In this document: piece by piece, positions 33,581 through 43,442 of the stretch
Numbering within the stretch: the stretch's first letter is position 1
Layout of the letters: each line of letters begins with the position of its first letter
NCBI GenBank assembly: GCA_934675585.1
Contig: CAKUQY010000011.1
Span: 1-63,664 of the forward strand
DNA: 63,664 nt
Source: an uncultured Opitutales bacterium
GTDB lineage: Bacteria > Verrucomicrobiota > Verrucomicrobiia > Opitutales > UBA953
Direction of reading: 5' to 3'
Program-made: the position numbers and the translations under genes
Notes under the pieces: model-generated
What the model saw: only the letters and a program-made list of their open reading frames with translations
The model's database searches: none
Told to the model about the DNA's origin: nothing

Positions 33581-34891
33581 ATGATTTGGTTGTACCGACT
33601 GTTAATTTTGCCATTTTTTTTGGCGACGAGTCCGTATTATGTTGCGCGGATGTTGAAACGTGGTGGCTACGGTAAAGATTTTTCGCATCGTTTTGGTTTT
33701 GTTCCCGCGTTGCCGGCGCGCAAACAAGGCGTTAAGCGCATTTGGATTCAGGCAGTTTCGGTGGGCGAAACAGAAGCGGTGGCGCCGTTGTTAAAAGCAT
33801 TAAAAGTGCGCGGCGATGTCGAAGTGATTTTGACGACGACGACTTCGACGGCTTATAAAATTATTCGCGAAAAATATGCGGATTTGGTGGATGCGTACGC
33901 GTGTTTCCCGTTTGATTTTTGGGCATTTTCGGCATTGGCTTGGCAACGTTTTGACCCAACTTTGATGATTCAAATGGAAGGTGAATTGTGGCCAGAACAT
34001 TTGCATCAAGCCAAAACGCGCGGCGTTCCCGTGATTTTGGTGAACGCGCGTTTGAGCGATCGTTCGTTTCGTCGTTATCAAAAATTTTCATTTTTTGCAA
34101 AACGCATTTTTGCGCACATCGCGTTCGTTTGCGCGGGAACGCAAAATGATTACAATCGCATCGCTTCGTTGGGCGTTCCCGCAGAACGTCTTATGCTCGC
34201 GGGAAATATGAAATTTGACGCAGCCGGCGGGAACGCCTTTTCTGCCGCAGAAAAATTAGCGCTTTATAAAGAATTATTTAACCCTGCGGGAACGCAAAAT
34301 GAAGCGGGCGAAGTGCTTTTGGGCTCGTCAACTTGGCCAAGCGAAGAACAAGTGATGCTCGATGCGTTTTTGCGCGCGCGGGAACGCCATTCTGCGCTGA
34401 AATTATTAATCGTTCCGCGCCACGCCGAGCGTCGCGAAGAAATTGTTGCGATTTTGAAAAATACAAATTTGAAATGGTATTTGCGTTCGCAAACCGCGCC
34501 GGAAAGCGTTCCCGCGGACGCTGATATTTGCGTTGCCGACACGACGGGCGAATTGCGCAAACTTTCGCAAGTGGCAACGCTCGCGTTTGTGGGTAAAAGT
34601 TTGTTGCCTAACAAAGGCGGGCAAACGCCAATTGAATGCGCGGCGTTGGGCGTGCCGTTGGTTTACGGAACAGAAATGACGAATTTTCGCGATGTTTGCC
34701 GCGCGCTCGAAGATATTAAAGCCGCCATCAAAGTTAAAAATGCAGATGAAGCGGTTGCGACTTTGTGCGCGTTGCTCGATGATAAAAATCGCCGCGATGC
34801 AATGTCTGCCGCCGAAAAACGTTGGCATGCCGACAACCAAGGCGCGACAGCGCGCGTTTTTGAAAAACTTTGTGAATTTTTAAATCAATAA
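33581..34891 (+). CDS. kdtA: 3-deoxy-D-manno-octulosonic acid (Kdo) transferase
   Basis: 436 residues, WaaA/KdtA. A short N-terminal membrane anchor (LYRLLILPFFLATSPYYVARML) is followed by GYGKDFSHRFG, WIQAVSVGETEAVAPLL, MEGELWPEHL and the C-terminal GGQTPIECAALGVPLVYG. The enzyme adds Kdo to lipid A precursors on the cytoplasmic face of the inner membrane, so the organism makes LPS. It overlaps the next gene by one base (TAATG). Eight iterated words are present by eye. Confidence 0.95.
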   Translation: MIWLYRLLILPFFLATSPYYVARMLKRGGYGKDFSHRFGFVPALPARKQGVKRIWIQAVSVGETEAVAPLLKALKVRGDVEVILTTTTSTAYKIIREKYADLVDAYACFPFDFWAFSALAWQRFDPTLMIQMEGELWPEHLHQAKTRGVPVILVNARLSDRSFRRYQKFSFFAKRIFAHIAFVCAGTQNDYNRIASLGVPAERLMLAGNMKFDAAGGNAFSAAEKLALYKELFNPAGTQNEAGEVLLGSSTWPSEEQVMLDAFLRARERHSALKLLIVPRHAERREEIVAILKNTNLKWYLRSQTAPESVPADADICVADTTGELRKLSQVATLAFVGKSLLPNKGGQTPIECAALGVPLVYGTEMTNFRDVCRALEDIKAAIKVKNADEAVATLCALLDDKNRRDAMSAAEKRWHADNQGATARVFEKLCEFLNQ

Positions 34892-35412
34892 TGTTTGAAT
34901 CTCATCAAAATACTATTCGCGTTATTCGCATCGTTCCCGACACATTTGTCGATGGACCGGGAATGCGCACGACGGTTTATTGTGCGGGCTGCGCGCATCA
35001 TTGCGAAGGTTGCCACAACCCCTCTACTTGGGATTTTGGCGCGGGAACGCCGATGACGCCGCAAGAAATTTGGCAAGCGATTATTAGCGAATCGCCCAAT
35101 TCAAATTTAACATTTTCGGGTGGCGACCCAATCTTCCAAGTTGAAGGTTTTACACAACTCGCAAAAATCGCCAAAGAACACAACAAAACGGTTTGGTGCT
35201 ACACGGGATTTCGCTATGAATCGATCGCGGCAGATTTGCGTATGCGACAAATTTTGCCGTATTTGGATGTGTTGGTTGATGGACCTTTTGTTTTGGCAGA
35301 ACGCGATACGTCGTTGCTTTTTCGCGGTTCGCGCAATCAGCGTTTAATTGACGTTCCCGCGACATTGAAAAAAAATGACGGCACAATTGTTGAATGGCAA
35401 ACTTGGTGGTAA
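34891..35412 (+). CDS. nrdG: Radical SAM activase of anaerobic RNR (NrdG-like)
   Basis: 173 residues. The radical SAM cluster is CAHHCEGC (Cys34, Cys38, Cys41; CX3CX2C), preceded by VDGPGMRTTVYCAGC and followed by NLTFSGGDPIFQ, typical of NrdG. It makes the glycyl radical on class III ribonucleotide reductase and implies anaerobic DNA synthesis. nrdD is not in the window. The start codon overlaps the kdtA stop. A pyruvate formate-lyase activase is a less likely alternative given the small size. Confidence 0.85.
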   Translation: MFESHQNTIRVIRIVPDTFVDGPGMRTTVYCAGCAHHCEGCHNPSTWDFGAGTPMTPQEIWQAIISESPNSNLTFSGGDPIFQVEGFTQLAKIAKEHNKTVWCYTGFRYESIAADLRMRQILPYLDVLVDGPFVLAERDTSLLFRGSRNQRLIDVPATLKKNDGTIVEWQTWW

Positions 35413-35416
35413 ATTT

Positions 35417-36040
35417 ATGATTAAGTGTTTGAAGCGTATTTTTATTGTTTTGGCAACGGCGGTTTTTTTGTTGCCATTGAGCGTGATTGCCATTTATGCC
35501 GTGATTGCGGGAACGCCTTTGGGCGATTATTTGGCGCGGGAACAACAAAAAGTTTGCGTAAGTTTTGAAGAGTTGCAGCCCGCAGATTTGATTGTCGTTT
35601 TGGGCGGCGATAGCGGTCAGCGTGCGCTTTCTGCAATGCGAGTTTGGCGAGCAGGGCTGGCACCAAGATTGGTTGTTACAGGACAAGATATTATTGTGGA
35701 ATATTTGATTGCAGGTGGCGTTCCCGCGACAGATATTGCGGTTGATAGTTTGGCAAAGCGCACGATTGACCATCCTGAAACAATTAAAAAAGTCGTTCCC
35801 GGGCTCGACGAAAACACGCGCATTATTATTACAAGCAGCGGTTTGCAAGAACGCCGTGCCAAGTTTTTGTTTGAGCGCGCGGGCTACAAAAACGTGCAAA
35901 TTTATTCGTGGGAACGCGATTATCAAGAATATCAGCGCGCACATCCCGAAGCGTTCCCGCCAAGAGCTTGGGATGCGTCTAACGCGAATCGTGTTTGCTA
36001 TGCGTATCTTGCTTGGTTAAAATATTTTATCGTTGATTAG
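35417..36040 (+). CDS. DUF218 (YdcF/SanA-like) membrane protein
   Basis: 207 residues from the ATG at 35417, 4 bp after nrdG. One N-terminal transmembrane helix (IFIVLATAVFLLPLSVIAIYAVIA) anchors a periplasmic DUF218 domain: ADLIVVLGGDSGQRALSAMRVW, PRLVVTGQD, and IIITSSGLQERRA. Members (YdcF, ElyC, SanA) act in envelope integrity or polysaccharide carrier metabolism, with unclear chemistry. Kinship to SanA is by domain only. Confidence 0.8.
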   Translation: MIKCLKRIFIVLATAVFLLPLSVIAIYAVIAGTPLGDYLAREQQKVCVSFEELQPADLIVVLGGDSGQRALSAMRVWRAGLAPRLVVTGQDIIVEYLIAGGVPATDIAVDSLAKRTIDHPETIKKVVPGLDENTRIIITSSGLQERRAKFLFERAGYKNVQIYSWERDYQEYQRAHPEAFPPRAWDASNANRVCYAYLAWLKYFIVD

Positions 36041-36085
36041 CGTTCCCGCGCCAAAAAATTATCCCTCAATTTTATTTTCTATTTT

Positions 36086-37795
36086 ATGAAGCGTTCTATT
36101 TTTTACATTTTTTTTGTGGTTGTGATTGTCGCGTTGTTAGAATTTTTTGGACGCTACGATTGGGGCGATAGTTTTTCGTTTCGCAAAAGCGTTCCCGCCA
36201 ACGAATTGCGCGTCGGCTATTTCCCAAACATCACTCATGCACAAGCTTTGATCGCGCAACAACTCGAGTTTGAGGGACGCCCGTGGTTTGCGCCACGCTT
36301 GCCTGCGGGAACGCAATTGCGCTGGCAACTTTACAACGCGGGGCCCTCGGCGATGGAAGGGCTGACAATTGATTCGATCGATTTGTCTTATGTTGGCCCG
36401 TCGCCTGCAATCAACGCATTTTTGCGCCGCGAAGGTTCAATTCGTTTAATTGCGGGAGCGGCAGAAGGTGGCGCGGCGCTTGTGGGAGCTCAAAATTTTA
36501 TGGGCCAAAAAGCAAAAGATTTTGTGGGACATCGCATCGCAACGCCGCAATTGGGCAATACGCAAGATGTCGCTTGTCGAGCATGGCTCGCAAAAAATGG
36601 CGTTCCCGTGAATCGTGGCGATAATTCGGTGCAAGTCGTTCCCACCAAAAATCCTGATCAATTGGCACTTTTTAAATCGGGTGATCTCGAAGCGGCTTGG
36701 ACGGTTGAACCCTGGGTTTCGCGTTTGGAATTGGAAGCCAAAGCGCACATTGTGCAAGAAGATTTTAATTCGCTGACAACGGTTTTGGCAACTTCGACAG
36801 AATCGCTCGCCAAGCGCCGACCATTAATTGAAGCGTTTGTCGCGGCTCACAAAGATTTGACAAAATGGATTAACGCGCATCCCGCCGAAGCCAAAGAATT
36901 GTTGCAGCGCGCACTTTCGCGCGAAACGCACTCAGATTTTCCTGAAATCATCGTCAAAAACGCGTTCCCGCGCATTATTTTTACCGAAAAATTAAACAAA
37001 CAATTGCTCAACGATTATGTCGCTGCGGGAATCAATTGCGATGCGTTGCCGGGAACGGTCGATGTCGAAAAAATGCTCGATGTTCACAATTTAAATCTTG
37101 GGAAAGCGCGTCGTTCGGGCGTGTTCCCGCTCCCGTCAGAAATTGCAGTATTTTTGTGGAAAAGCAGTTGCGACATGTCGTTGTTTTCGGCGTTGCTTAT
37201 TACGTTGCGTCGCTTGTTGGTTGGCTATTTGATTGGTTTTGCAATTGCGTTGCCGATGGGTTTGTTGCTTTCGCAATCGCAATTTTTCCGTAGCACGATT
37301 GGCGTTTTGGCGCTTGCGTTTCAAGGTTTGCCCAGTGTTTGTTGGGTGCCAATTTCATTGGTGATTTTTGGACAAGACGAATGGGCAATTTTGACAGTCG
37401 TCGTCATGGGTTCGGTTTGGAGTTTGATGTTGGCGACAGAAAGCGGAATCCGCTCGGTGCCACCACTTTATTTGCGCGCGGCGGCAACGATGGGTTCTAA
37501 AAATTTCCATCTTTGGACGCGCGTGATGTTCCCAGCGGCACTCCCGCTGATTTTTTCGGGAATGAAGCAGGGCTGGGCGTTTGCGTGGCGTTCGTTGATG
37601 TCGGCAGAAATTTACGTTTACATTTTTAGCGGCGTTGGGCTGGGCTGGATGCTCAATGCGGGACGCGAAGAAATGGATGTCGCCAAAGTTTACGGCGTAA
37701 TGCTCGTCATTATTATTGTTGGCTTGGTGATGGATCGACTTTGCTTCGCGCCGGTCGAACGCTTTTTGCGGGAACGTTGGGGACTTAATAAATAG
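36086..37795 (+). CDS. Fused ABC binding protein and permease (SsuA-SsuC type)
   Basis: 569 residues joining two normally separate subunits. Residues 4-22 form a transmembrane anchor; residues 40-330 are a nitrate/sulfonate/taurine-type solute-binding domain (LRVGYFPNITHAQALIA, IDLSYVGPSPAINAFLR, DLEAAWTVEPWVSRLE). Residues 370-569 are the permease with the ATPase-contact loop AAATMGSKNFHLWTRVMFP. It is a ligand-import permease with a tethered receptor; the substrate is probably an anion such as a sulfonate but cannot be fixed. No ATPase gene stands beside it. Confidence 0.85.
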   Translation: MKRSIFYIFFVVVIVALLEFFGRYDWGDSFSFRKSVPANELRVGYFPNITHAQALIAQQLEFEGRPWFAPRLPAGTQLRWQLYNAGPSAMEGLTIDSIDLSYVGPSPAINAFLRREGSIRLIAGAAEGGAALVGAQNFMGQKAKDFVGHRIATPQLGNTQDVACRAWLAKNGVPVNRGDNSVQVVPTKNPDQLALFKSGDLEAAWTVEPWVSRLELEAKAHIVQEDFNSLTTVLATSTESLAKRRPLIEAFVAAHKDLTKWINAHPAEAKELLQRALSRETHSDFPEIIVKNAFPRIIFTEKLNKQLLNDYVAAGINCDALPGTVDVEKMLDVHNLNLGKARRSGVFPLPSEIAVFLWKSSCDMSLFSALLITLRRLLVGYLIGFAIALPMGLLLSQSQFFRSTIGVLALAFQGLPSVCWVPISLVIFGQDEWAILTVVVMGSVWSLMLATESGIRSVPPLYLRAAATMGSKNFHLWTRVMFPAALPLIFSGMKQGWAFAWRSLMSAEIYVYIFSGVGLGWMLNAGREEMDVAKVYGVMLVIIIVGLVMDRLCFAPVERFLRERWGLNK

Positions 37796-37898
37796 TCGCG
37801 TTTTAAACAAAAAAATGCGCGGGAACGAGCTTTGTTTTTGGCGCGTTCCCGCAAAACTCAATTGTCAAAATTGAAAACTCTCTTTATAATGGTTCATT

Positions 37899-39482
37899 AT
37901 GATCGGCTTTTTTCAATATTTGATGTCTAAAAACAACCGTTTGTTGTTTTCTATTTTATTAGTGCTTATCGTATTTTCGTTTGTGCTTTACACGGGTTCG
38001 GGGAGCGTGATGGATTTGATGGGGATTCGCAAATCTGAGGTGGTTTTTGGTGTAAAAATGAAAGATGCAGAGGGCAAACCTTATCGTCAATTGCTTTCGA
38101 TGATGGGCGCCGAAAACCAATCAAAACGCCAATATGTTCAAACATTCGCACAATTGGTTTACATCGCAAAATTGGCAGACGAATTGCAAGTGCCAAATCC
38201 AAACGAAGACGAATTTACACAAACTTATAAATCGATGTTTGGCGGCGCCAACGCGCAACAACAAGCACAAATTTTGGCACGTTTTAACATTGATGAAAAT
38301 GAATTGAAAGATTTGATTGTGCTCAATTACCGCGTCAACAAAACCTTGGAATTGCTCGCGGGAACGCCTTCGAGTTTTCCTGAAATGACCGAATTGATGA
38401 TGCGCCGCGCGAATACGCGTTGGACTGTTGAAGTGGCTCGCGGGAACGCAAAAGCATTCGCGTTTGATGCCGAACCAAGCGCCGAAGAATTACAAACTTA
38501 TTTTAACGCCAATGCGCGCGATTATTTGGTGCCGCCACAATTGCATTTGGCTTACGCAATCGTTGAGCCCAGCGAAGCAGAACGCAAAGCCGTTCCCGAT
38601 CCCGATGAGGCAGAATTAAAAATGTTTGTGCAAGGGCAAAGCGATGATGTTGAAAAAGCATTGAAAGAAGACCACGCAACTTGGGTAAAACGTTGGAAAC
38701 AAGATCGCATCGCGGTCGAACTCGCATCGCGCACCTCTGATTTGTTAGCAGAAAAATTGCCACAAGATGTCGTTTCGCCAACGAATGAAGATTTCGCAAA
38801 ATCACTTGAAAATTCGGGCTTGAAATTTGTAGATCTTCCTGTTTTTTCAAAAGGCACAGATGCGCCAACAAGCGCCGTTCCCGCAGAAATTATGAACTCG
38901 ATGGCGGAAACGCTGAACGCAACTTTGTGGCGTTCGGACGCAATCCCAATGGGCGAAAAAGCCGTCGTTGTCGTTTACAAAGGTGAAGACCCCGCGCGCG
39001 TTCCCGCAATCGATGAAGTGCGTGCGCAAGTTATCGCTAATTGGAAAATTGCGACCAAAGAAGCAAAATTTCTCGAAAAAATGTACGAACAAGGTAAAGC
39101 GCTCGTCGAAGCTGTCAAAAACGGTAAAGATTTTATCGCAACAGCAACAGAATTGGGCTTGAAGCCTGAACGCACCTTGCCGTTTTCTGAAAACAACGTT
39201 CCCGCATCACTCGCCGAATCTTCCGTTCCCGTGCTCGATGTTTTGCGCGCGATTCCACAAGGTGAAATTTCAACCGCTTTGCGTTGCGGCGATGACGTTA
39301 TTTATGTGCGCGCAATCGCAAAAGACGTTCCCGCAGTCGATAAAAATTCCAACGAATATTTGCGGATGTCTGCCTACATCGAACGCGTGTTCGCGTCAAA
39401 TTCGCTTAGCGTACAAATGCAAGAACGCATTTTTGAAGAATTGGAAAAACGCGGGCTCCTTAATATTTCCGACGAAGAATAA
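37899..39482 (+). CDS. SurA/PpiD-like periplasmic foldase
   Basis: 527 residues. A single N-terminal transmembrane helix (LLFSILLVLIVFSFVLYTG, about 14-32) is followed by a SurA_N-like chaperone region (QYVQTFAQLVYIAKLADELQVP) and a C-terminal helical part with a parvulin-like fold remnant (LRAIPQGEISTALRCGDDVIYVRAI). This layout is that of PpiD, the membrane-anchored periplasmic folding helper near the Sec translocon. A clear parvulin active site is not obvious, so it may be a chaperone only. Confidence 0.75.
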   Translation: MIGFFQYLMSKNNRLLFSILLVLIVFSFVLYTGSGSVMDLMGIRKSEVVFGVKMKDAEGKPYRQLLSMMGAENQSKRQYVQTFAQLVYIAKLADELQVPNPNEDEFTQTYKSMFGGANAQQQAQILARFNIDENELKDLIVLNYRVNKTLELLAGTPSSFPEMTELMMRRANTRWTVEVARGNAKAFAFDAEPSAEELQTYFNANARDYLVPPQLHLAYAIVEPSEAERKAVPDPDEAELKMFVQGQSDDVEKALKEDHATWVKRWKQDRIAVELASRTSDLLAEKLPQDVVSPTNEDFAKSLENSGLKFVDLPVFSKGTDAPTSAVPAEIMNSMAETLNATLWRSDAIPMGEKAVVVVYKGEDPARVPAIDEVRAQVIANWKIATKEAKFLEKMYEQGKALVEAVKNGKDFIATATELGLKPERTLPFSENNVPASLAESSVPVLDVLRAIPQGEISTALRCGDDVIYVRAIAKDVPAVDKNSNEYLRMSAYIERVFASNSLSVQMQERIFEELEKRGLLNISDEE

Positions 39483-39527
39483 TTCGTGATTTTCAACTAA
39501 GGGAAATATTTTCCTTAGTCCCCTTAG

Positions 39528-40043
39528 ATGAAAAAAAACTTCCAACCATCTCGTTCTCATATCGCGTTGATTGCATTGGGCGGGAACGTGGATAATCCGC
39601 GGGAACATTTAGAAAACGCACTTGAAAAAATGCGTTCCCGCGAAGGTTGGCAAATTTTGGCACGTTCGTCTTGGCGCATTACAAAACCGGTCGGTTTTTT
39701 GGAACAGCCCGATTTCGTGAACGGCGCGGTCGCAATTGGCGTTCCCGCAGAATTTTCGCCAGAAAATTTGATGCAAAAACTTTTGCAAATCGAAATCGAA
39801 GAAGGTCGCGTGCGCCCAAAGCCGATGAATGACGGACCGCGCTCGTGCGATTTAGATTTGCTGTTTTTTGACGACGAAACGCGCGATAGCGAATTGTTGC
39901 AACTGCCGCATCCGCGCTGGCGGGAACGCGCTTTCGTGCTGGAACCATTAATTGAAGTTTTGGAGCAACTTGGCGGGAACGCGAAATTGCTCGCGCAGGC
40001 AAAATCTGCGCTGGAAAAATTGAATGTTCCCGCCAAAAAATAA
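39528..40043 (+). CDS. folK: HPPK, folate pathway pyrophosphokinase
   Basis: 171 residues. It transfers pyrophosphate from ATP to 6-hydroxymethyl-dihydropterin. Family motifs: IALGGNVDNPREHLENAL at the N-terminus, TKPVGFLEQPDFVNGAV, and GPRSCDLDLLFFDD with LPHPRWRERAFVLEPL at the end. The last WRERAF is read partly through a GGGAACG word, as WRE(R/K)AF(V/M)L(E/L)PL is a natural family motif. It is followed by a heptanucleotide tandem and leuS. Confidence 0.95.
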   Translation: MKKNFQPSRSHIALIALGGNVDNPREHLENALEKMRSREGWQILARSSWRITKPVGFLEQPDFVNGAVAIGVPAEFSPENLMQKLLQIEIEEGRVRPKPMNDGPRSCDLDLLFFDDETRDSELLQLPHPRWRERAFVLEPLIEVLEQLGGNAKLLAQAKSALEKLNVPAKK

Positions 40044-40079
40044 TTCTCAATTGTCAATTCTCAATTGTCAATTTATAAT
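40043..40079 (+). repeat. Heptanucleotide tandem repeat before leuS
   Basis: Units TCTCAAT TGTCAAT TCTCAAT TGTCAAT, 7-bp period, lie in the short gap between folK and leuS. Confidence 0.8.
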
Positions 40080-40088
40080 TGATATATT

Positions 40089-42692
40089 ATGGCAATTGCA
40101 GAATATAATTTTACGGAAATTGAAAAGCGTTGGCAGAAATTTTGGGCCGACAACAAAACGTTTTGCGCGACAAATGACACGTCAAAACCAAAGTTTTACG
40201 TGCTTGACATGTTCCCGTATCCAAGCGGCGCGGGCTTGCACATCGGTCATCCCGAGGGCTACACGGCATCGGACATTTTAGCGCGCTACAAACGCGCGAA
40301 CGGCTTCAACGTTTTGCACCCGATGGGCTGGGACGCGTTCGGGCTTCCCGCCGAACAGTACGCGATTAAAACTGGCGAACATCCACGTGTGCAAACAATT
40401 AAAAATATCGACAATTTCCGTCGCCAATTGCAAATGCTGGGCTTCGCGATTGATTGGGACCGCGAAATTGCGACGATTGACCCGAAATATTTTAAGTGGA
40501 CGCAGTGGATTTTCTTGAATCTTTTCAAACACGGTCTCGCGTATGTTGATAACAAGCCCGTTTGGTTTTGTCCAGAATTGGGAACGGTTTTGGCGAATGA
40601 AGAAGTGCTTTCGACCGATGAAGGTCCGCGCAGTGAACGCGGGAATTTCCCCGTTGAGCGCCGTCCGTTGCGTCAATGGGTTTTGAAAATTACGGCTTAC
40701 GCGGAAAAATTGATTGCGGGTTTGGACGATTTGAATTGGCCGGATTCGACGAAGCGTTTGCAAAAAAATTGGATCGGTCGTTCAGAGGGTTGCGAAGTTA
40801 ATTTCAAAATTGACGGGATCGACGACGCACAATTGAAAATTTACACGACGCGCGCCGACACGCTTTACGGCGTAACTTACATGGTGATCGCTCCCGAACA
40901 TCCGCTCGCGGCGCGTTTGACCAAGCCCGAACAAAAAGACGTTGTCGAAGCTTACATCGAAGCTGCGCGCAAAAAGTCCGACCTCGAACGCGGCGAACTT
41001 AACAAAGACAAAAGCGGCGTTTTCACGGGCAGCTACGCGATCAATCCGTTCACGGGAGCGAAGGTGCCGATTTGGATGGGCGATTATGTGCTGATGGGCT
41101 ACGGAACAGGCGCGATTATGGCCGTTCCCGCGCACGATGAACGCGACTGGGAATTTGCAAAAAAATACGACATTCCAATTATTCAAGTCGTCAAAGATCC
41201 CAAAAATCCAGACATCGACGTGCAGCAACAATCGATGGTCGCTTACGGCGAATTGGTGAATTCGGGACAATTTACGGGAATGTCCACCTCGCAATCTAAA
41301 AAAGCGATTACAAAATTTGTTGAAGAGCAGGGCTGGGGACGCGCAGCGGTTAATTACAAATTGCGCGATTGGCTTTTCTCGCGCCAGCGTTATTGGGGCG
41401 AGCCGTTCCCGATTGTGTGGGTGAGCGAAGAAGATTACGCGGCGATCCCGCAAGATTCTGCATTGCGCGAATTTATGCCGGCAGAAAAAATCACTTATGC
41501 CGATCCCGACACAGGCAAAACGCTCGTCGCGGTGGCGTTGCCATCGAGCGCGTTGCCGTTGCAATTGCCCGAAGTTGAAAACTACAAGCCGTCGCCCACA
41601 GGCGAATCTCCACTCGCTCACGCGGACGCTTGGTTGAATGTGATTATTAATTTAAAAACAGGCGAAACGTGTTCCCGCGAAGCCAGCGCGGACGTTCCCG
41701 CGGGCTGGGTTGCGGCGCGTCGCGAAACTAACACCATGCCGCAATGGGCGGGTTCGTGCTGGTATTATTTGCGCTACATTTCGCCGAATTGCGACACGGC
41801 GCTCGTCGATCCCGAAGCGTTCGATTATTGGAAAACGCCTGATTTTTACATCGGCGGCGCGGAACACGCCGTTTTGCACTTGCTTTACGCGCGCTTCTGG
41901 CATCGTTTTCTTTACGATATCGGCGTGCTTTCGACGCCAGAGCCGTTCACGCGACTTTTCCACCAAGGAATTATTCTCGGCGAAGACGGCGAAAAAATGT
42001 CAAAATCGCGCGGGAACGTCGTCAATCCTGACAAAATCGTTTCCGATTACGGCACAGACGCGTTGCGACTTTATTTGATGTTCTTGGGTCCGTTAGAAGC
42101 GATGAAACCTTGGAACACCAAGGGAATCGAAGGCGTGGCGCGCTTGATGCGTCGCGTGTGGCGCACCGTCGTCAATGAAGAGACGGGAACGCTTTCGGAA
42201 CACATTTCCGACAGTGCGAACGAATCGGCGGATTTCCAAATTGTGCTCAACCAATCGATCAAAAAAATCACCGAAGACATCGAATCGCTCGGCTTCAATA
42301 CCGCGATTTCGCAATTTATGATTTTGATGAACGCGCTCGAAAAAGAACCCGCAGTTACAACGGGAACGATCAAAACCGTTGTGCAATTGATCGCGCCGTT
42401 CGCGCCGCACATCGCAGAAGAATTGTGGAATCGTCTCGGCGGAACGGGAACGATTTGCGACGCGGCTTGGCCAAAAGCGGACGCGACGAAATTGCAGAAA
42501 AATACGCAACCGATCGTTTTCCAAGTCAACGGAAAATTGCGCGGACAGCTCGAAATGGCGCGCGGCGTTTCCAAAGACGAAATGCTCGCGGCTGCGCGCG
42601 CGGACGAAAATGTGAAAAAATTTACTGACGGTAAAGAAATCGTTCGCGAAATCGTCGTTCCCGGCAAATTGGTGAACATTGTTGTGAAGTAA
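40089..42692 (+). CDS. leuS: Leucyl-tRNA synthetase
   Basis: 867 residues, full length for the bacterial form. Class I signatures are HIGH at 51-54 (in SGAGLHIGHPEGYTASDIL) and KMSKS near residue 635 (GEKMSKSRGNVVNPDK). The editing domain contains VPAHDERDWEFA, and the C-terminal tRNA-binding domain ends in VPGKLVNIVVK, the normal end. It charges tRNA-Leu. It follows folK and precedes the repeat island. Confidence 0.98.
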   Translation: MAIAEYNFTEIEKRWQKFWADNKTFCATNDTSKPKFYVLDMFPYPSGAGLHIGHPEGYTASDILARYKRANGFNVLHPMGWDAFGLPAEQYAIKTGEHPRVQTIKNIDNFRRQLQMLGFAIDWDREIATIDPKYFKWTQWIFLNLFKHGLAYVDNKPVWFCPELGTVLANEEVLSTDEGPRSERGNFPVERRPLRQWVLKITAYAEKLIAGLDDLNWPDSTKRLQKNWIGRSEGCEVNFKIDGIDDAQLKIYTTRADTLYGVTYMVIAPEHPLAARLTKPEQKDVVEAYIEAARKKSDLERGELNKDKSGVFTGSYAINPFTGAKVPIWMGDYVLMGYGTGAIMAVPAHDERDWEFAKKYDIPIIQVVKDPKNPDIDVQQQSMVAYGELVNSGQFTGMSTSQSKKAITKFVEEQGWGRAAVNYKLRDWLFSRQRYWGEPFPIVWVSEEDYAAIPQDSALREFMPAEKITYADPDTGKTLVAVALPSSALPLQLPEVENYKPSPTGESPLAHADAWLNVIINLKTGETCSREASADVPAGWVAARRETNTMPQWAGSCWYYLRYISPNCDTALVDPEAFDYWKTPDFYIGGAEHAVLHLLYARFWHRFLYDIGVLSTPEPFTRLFHQGIILGEDGEKMSKSRGNVVNPDKIVSDYGTDALRLYLMFLGPLEAMKPWNTKGIEGVARLMRRVWRTVVNEETGTLSEHISDSANESADFQIVLNQSIKKITEDIESLGFNTAISQFMILMNALEKEPAVTTGTIKTVVQLIAPFAPHIAEELWNRLGGTGTICDAAWPKADATKLQKNTQPIVFQVNGKLRGQLEMARGVSKDEMLAAARADENVKKFTDGKEIVREIVVPGKLVNIVVK

Positions 42693-42712
42693 TTAAATAA
42701 CAAAACAAAATC

Positions 42713-42748
42713 CGTTCCCGTGAAGGCAACTTTGCGGGAACGTTTTTT
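42713..42748 (+). terminator. Intrinsic terminator from motif pair after leuS
   Basis: CGTTCCCG (42713-42720) pairs with CGGGAACG (42735-42742) and six T follow. Confidence 0.87.
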
Positions 42749-42844
42749 GTCGCGGGAACGCGCTTTTCGCAATGCTTAACCCCCGCAAAAGCGAGCGCAC
42801 GCGTGAATGAAAAATTGTAGGTAGATTAGGAAAAAATAGGAACT

Positions 42845-43122
42845 TTGCTGTGCCGAAGGCACTAAAATCGCGGGAACGCGTTCCCGCGATGGCTAACCCC
42901 CACAAAAGCTCGCGGGAACGCGAGCGTGTGGGGATTGTAAAAAAAAATAAAACCAGTCCCGAAGGGAGTGAACTAAAAAAACTTCGCGGGAACGCGGGAG
43001 TAGCGGGAACGGGAAAGGTTTTTCAACTACGAATAAACGCTAATTTACGCGAAGAAAATTTCAAAAGCGCTTCGCGAAAAGCGCGTTCCCGCAATGAAAG
43101 CAACTGCGGCGAAAAGGTTTTT
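42845..43122 (+). repeat. 278-bp hairpin repeat, copy I
   Basis: Runs from TTGCTGTGCCGAAGGCAC to GGCGAAAAGGTTTTT. It contains, in order, a GTGCC/GGCAC hairpin, the palindrome GCGGGAACGCGTTCCCGC, a stem of CCCCCACA/TGTGGGG with an inner CTCGC-GGGAAC-GCGAG hairpin, a CCCGAAGGG hairpin, two further words, and the 31-bp ACTACGAATAAACGC repeat. Copy III at 43684-43962 is nearly identical. Confidence 0.9.
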
Positions 43123-43191
43123 GGGGAGGCGGTACCGAGCAACGCGAGATGGAACCATTTCTAACTTCGCCACAAGAGGCGGGAACGCGGG

Positions 43192-43358
43192 AATGAAAAA
43201 CCGTAGGTTTATTAGGAATCAATAGGATTTTTGAGTTGTGCCGAAGGCACTAAAATCGCTTGCGATGGCTAACCCCCACAAAAGCTCGCGGGAACGCGAG
43301 CGTGTGGGGGTAAAACAAAAATAAAATCAGTCCCGAAGGGAGTGAACTAAAAAAAACA
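43192..43358 (+). repeat. Hairpin repeat, partial copy II
   Basis: It shares the leader GAAAAACCGTAGG-type segment, the GTGCC hairpin, the CCCCCACA stem and the CCCGAAGGG hairpin. Where copies I and III read ATCGC-GGGAACGCGTTCCC-GCGAT, this copy reads ATCGC-TT-GCGAT, lacking the motif pair. It also stops before the 31-bp repeat. Confidence 0.9.
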
Positions 43359-43442
43359 CAATCGCGCGGGAATGTTTTTTTTTTTCGACTAAGGCAACTA
43401 CGGGAGTTTTCAGGGAAATTAAGGTTTTTGCTGGAACGCGGG

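Noticed and set aside
37817..37858. Motif pair between the ABC fusion gene and the foldase gene as a terminator
   Set aside because: The two arms can pair but no T-run follows on either strand close to the stem, so I do not call it.
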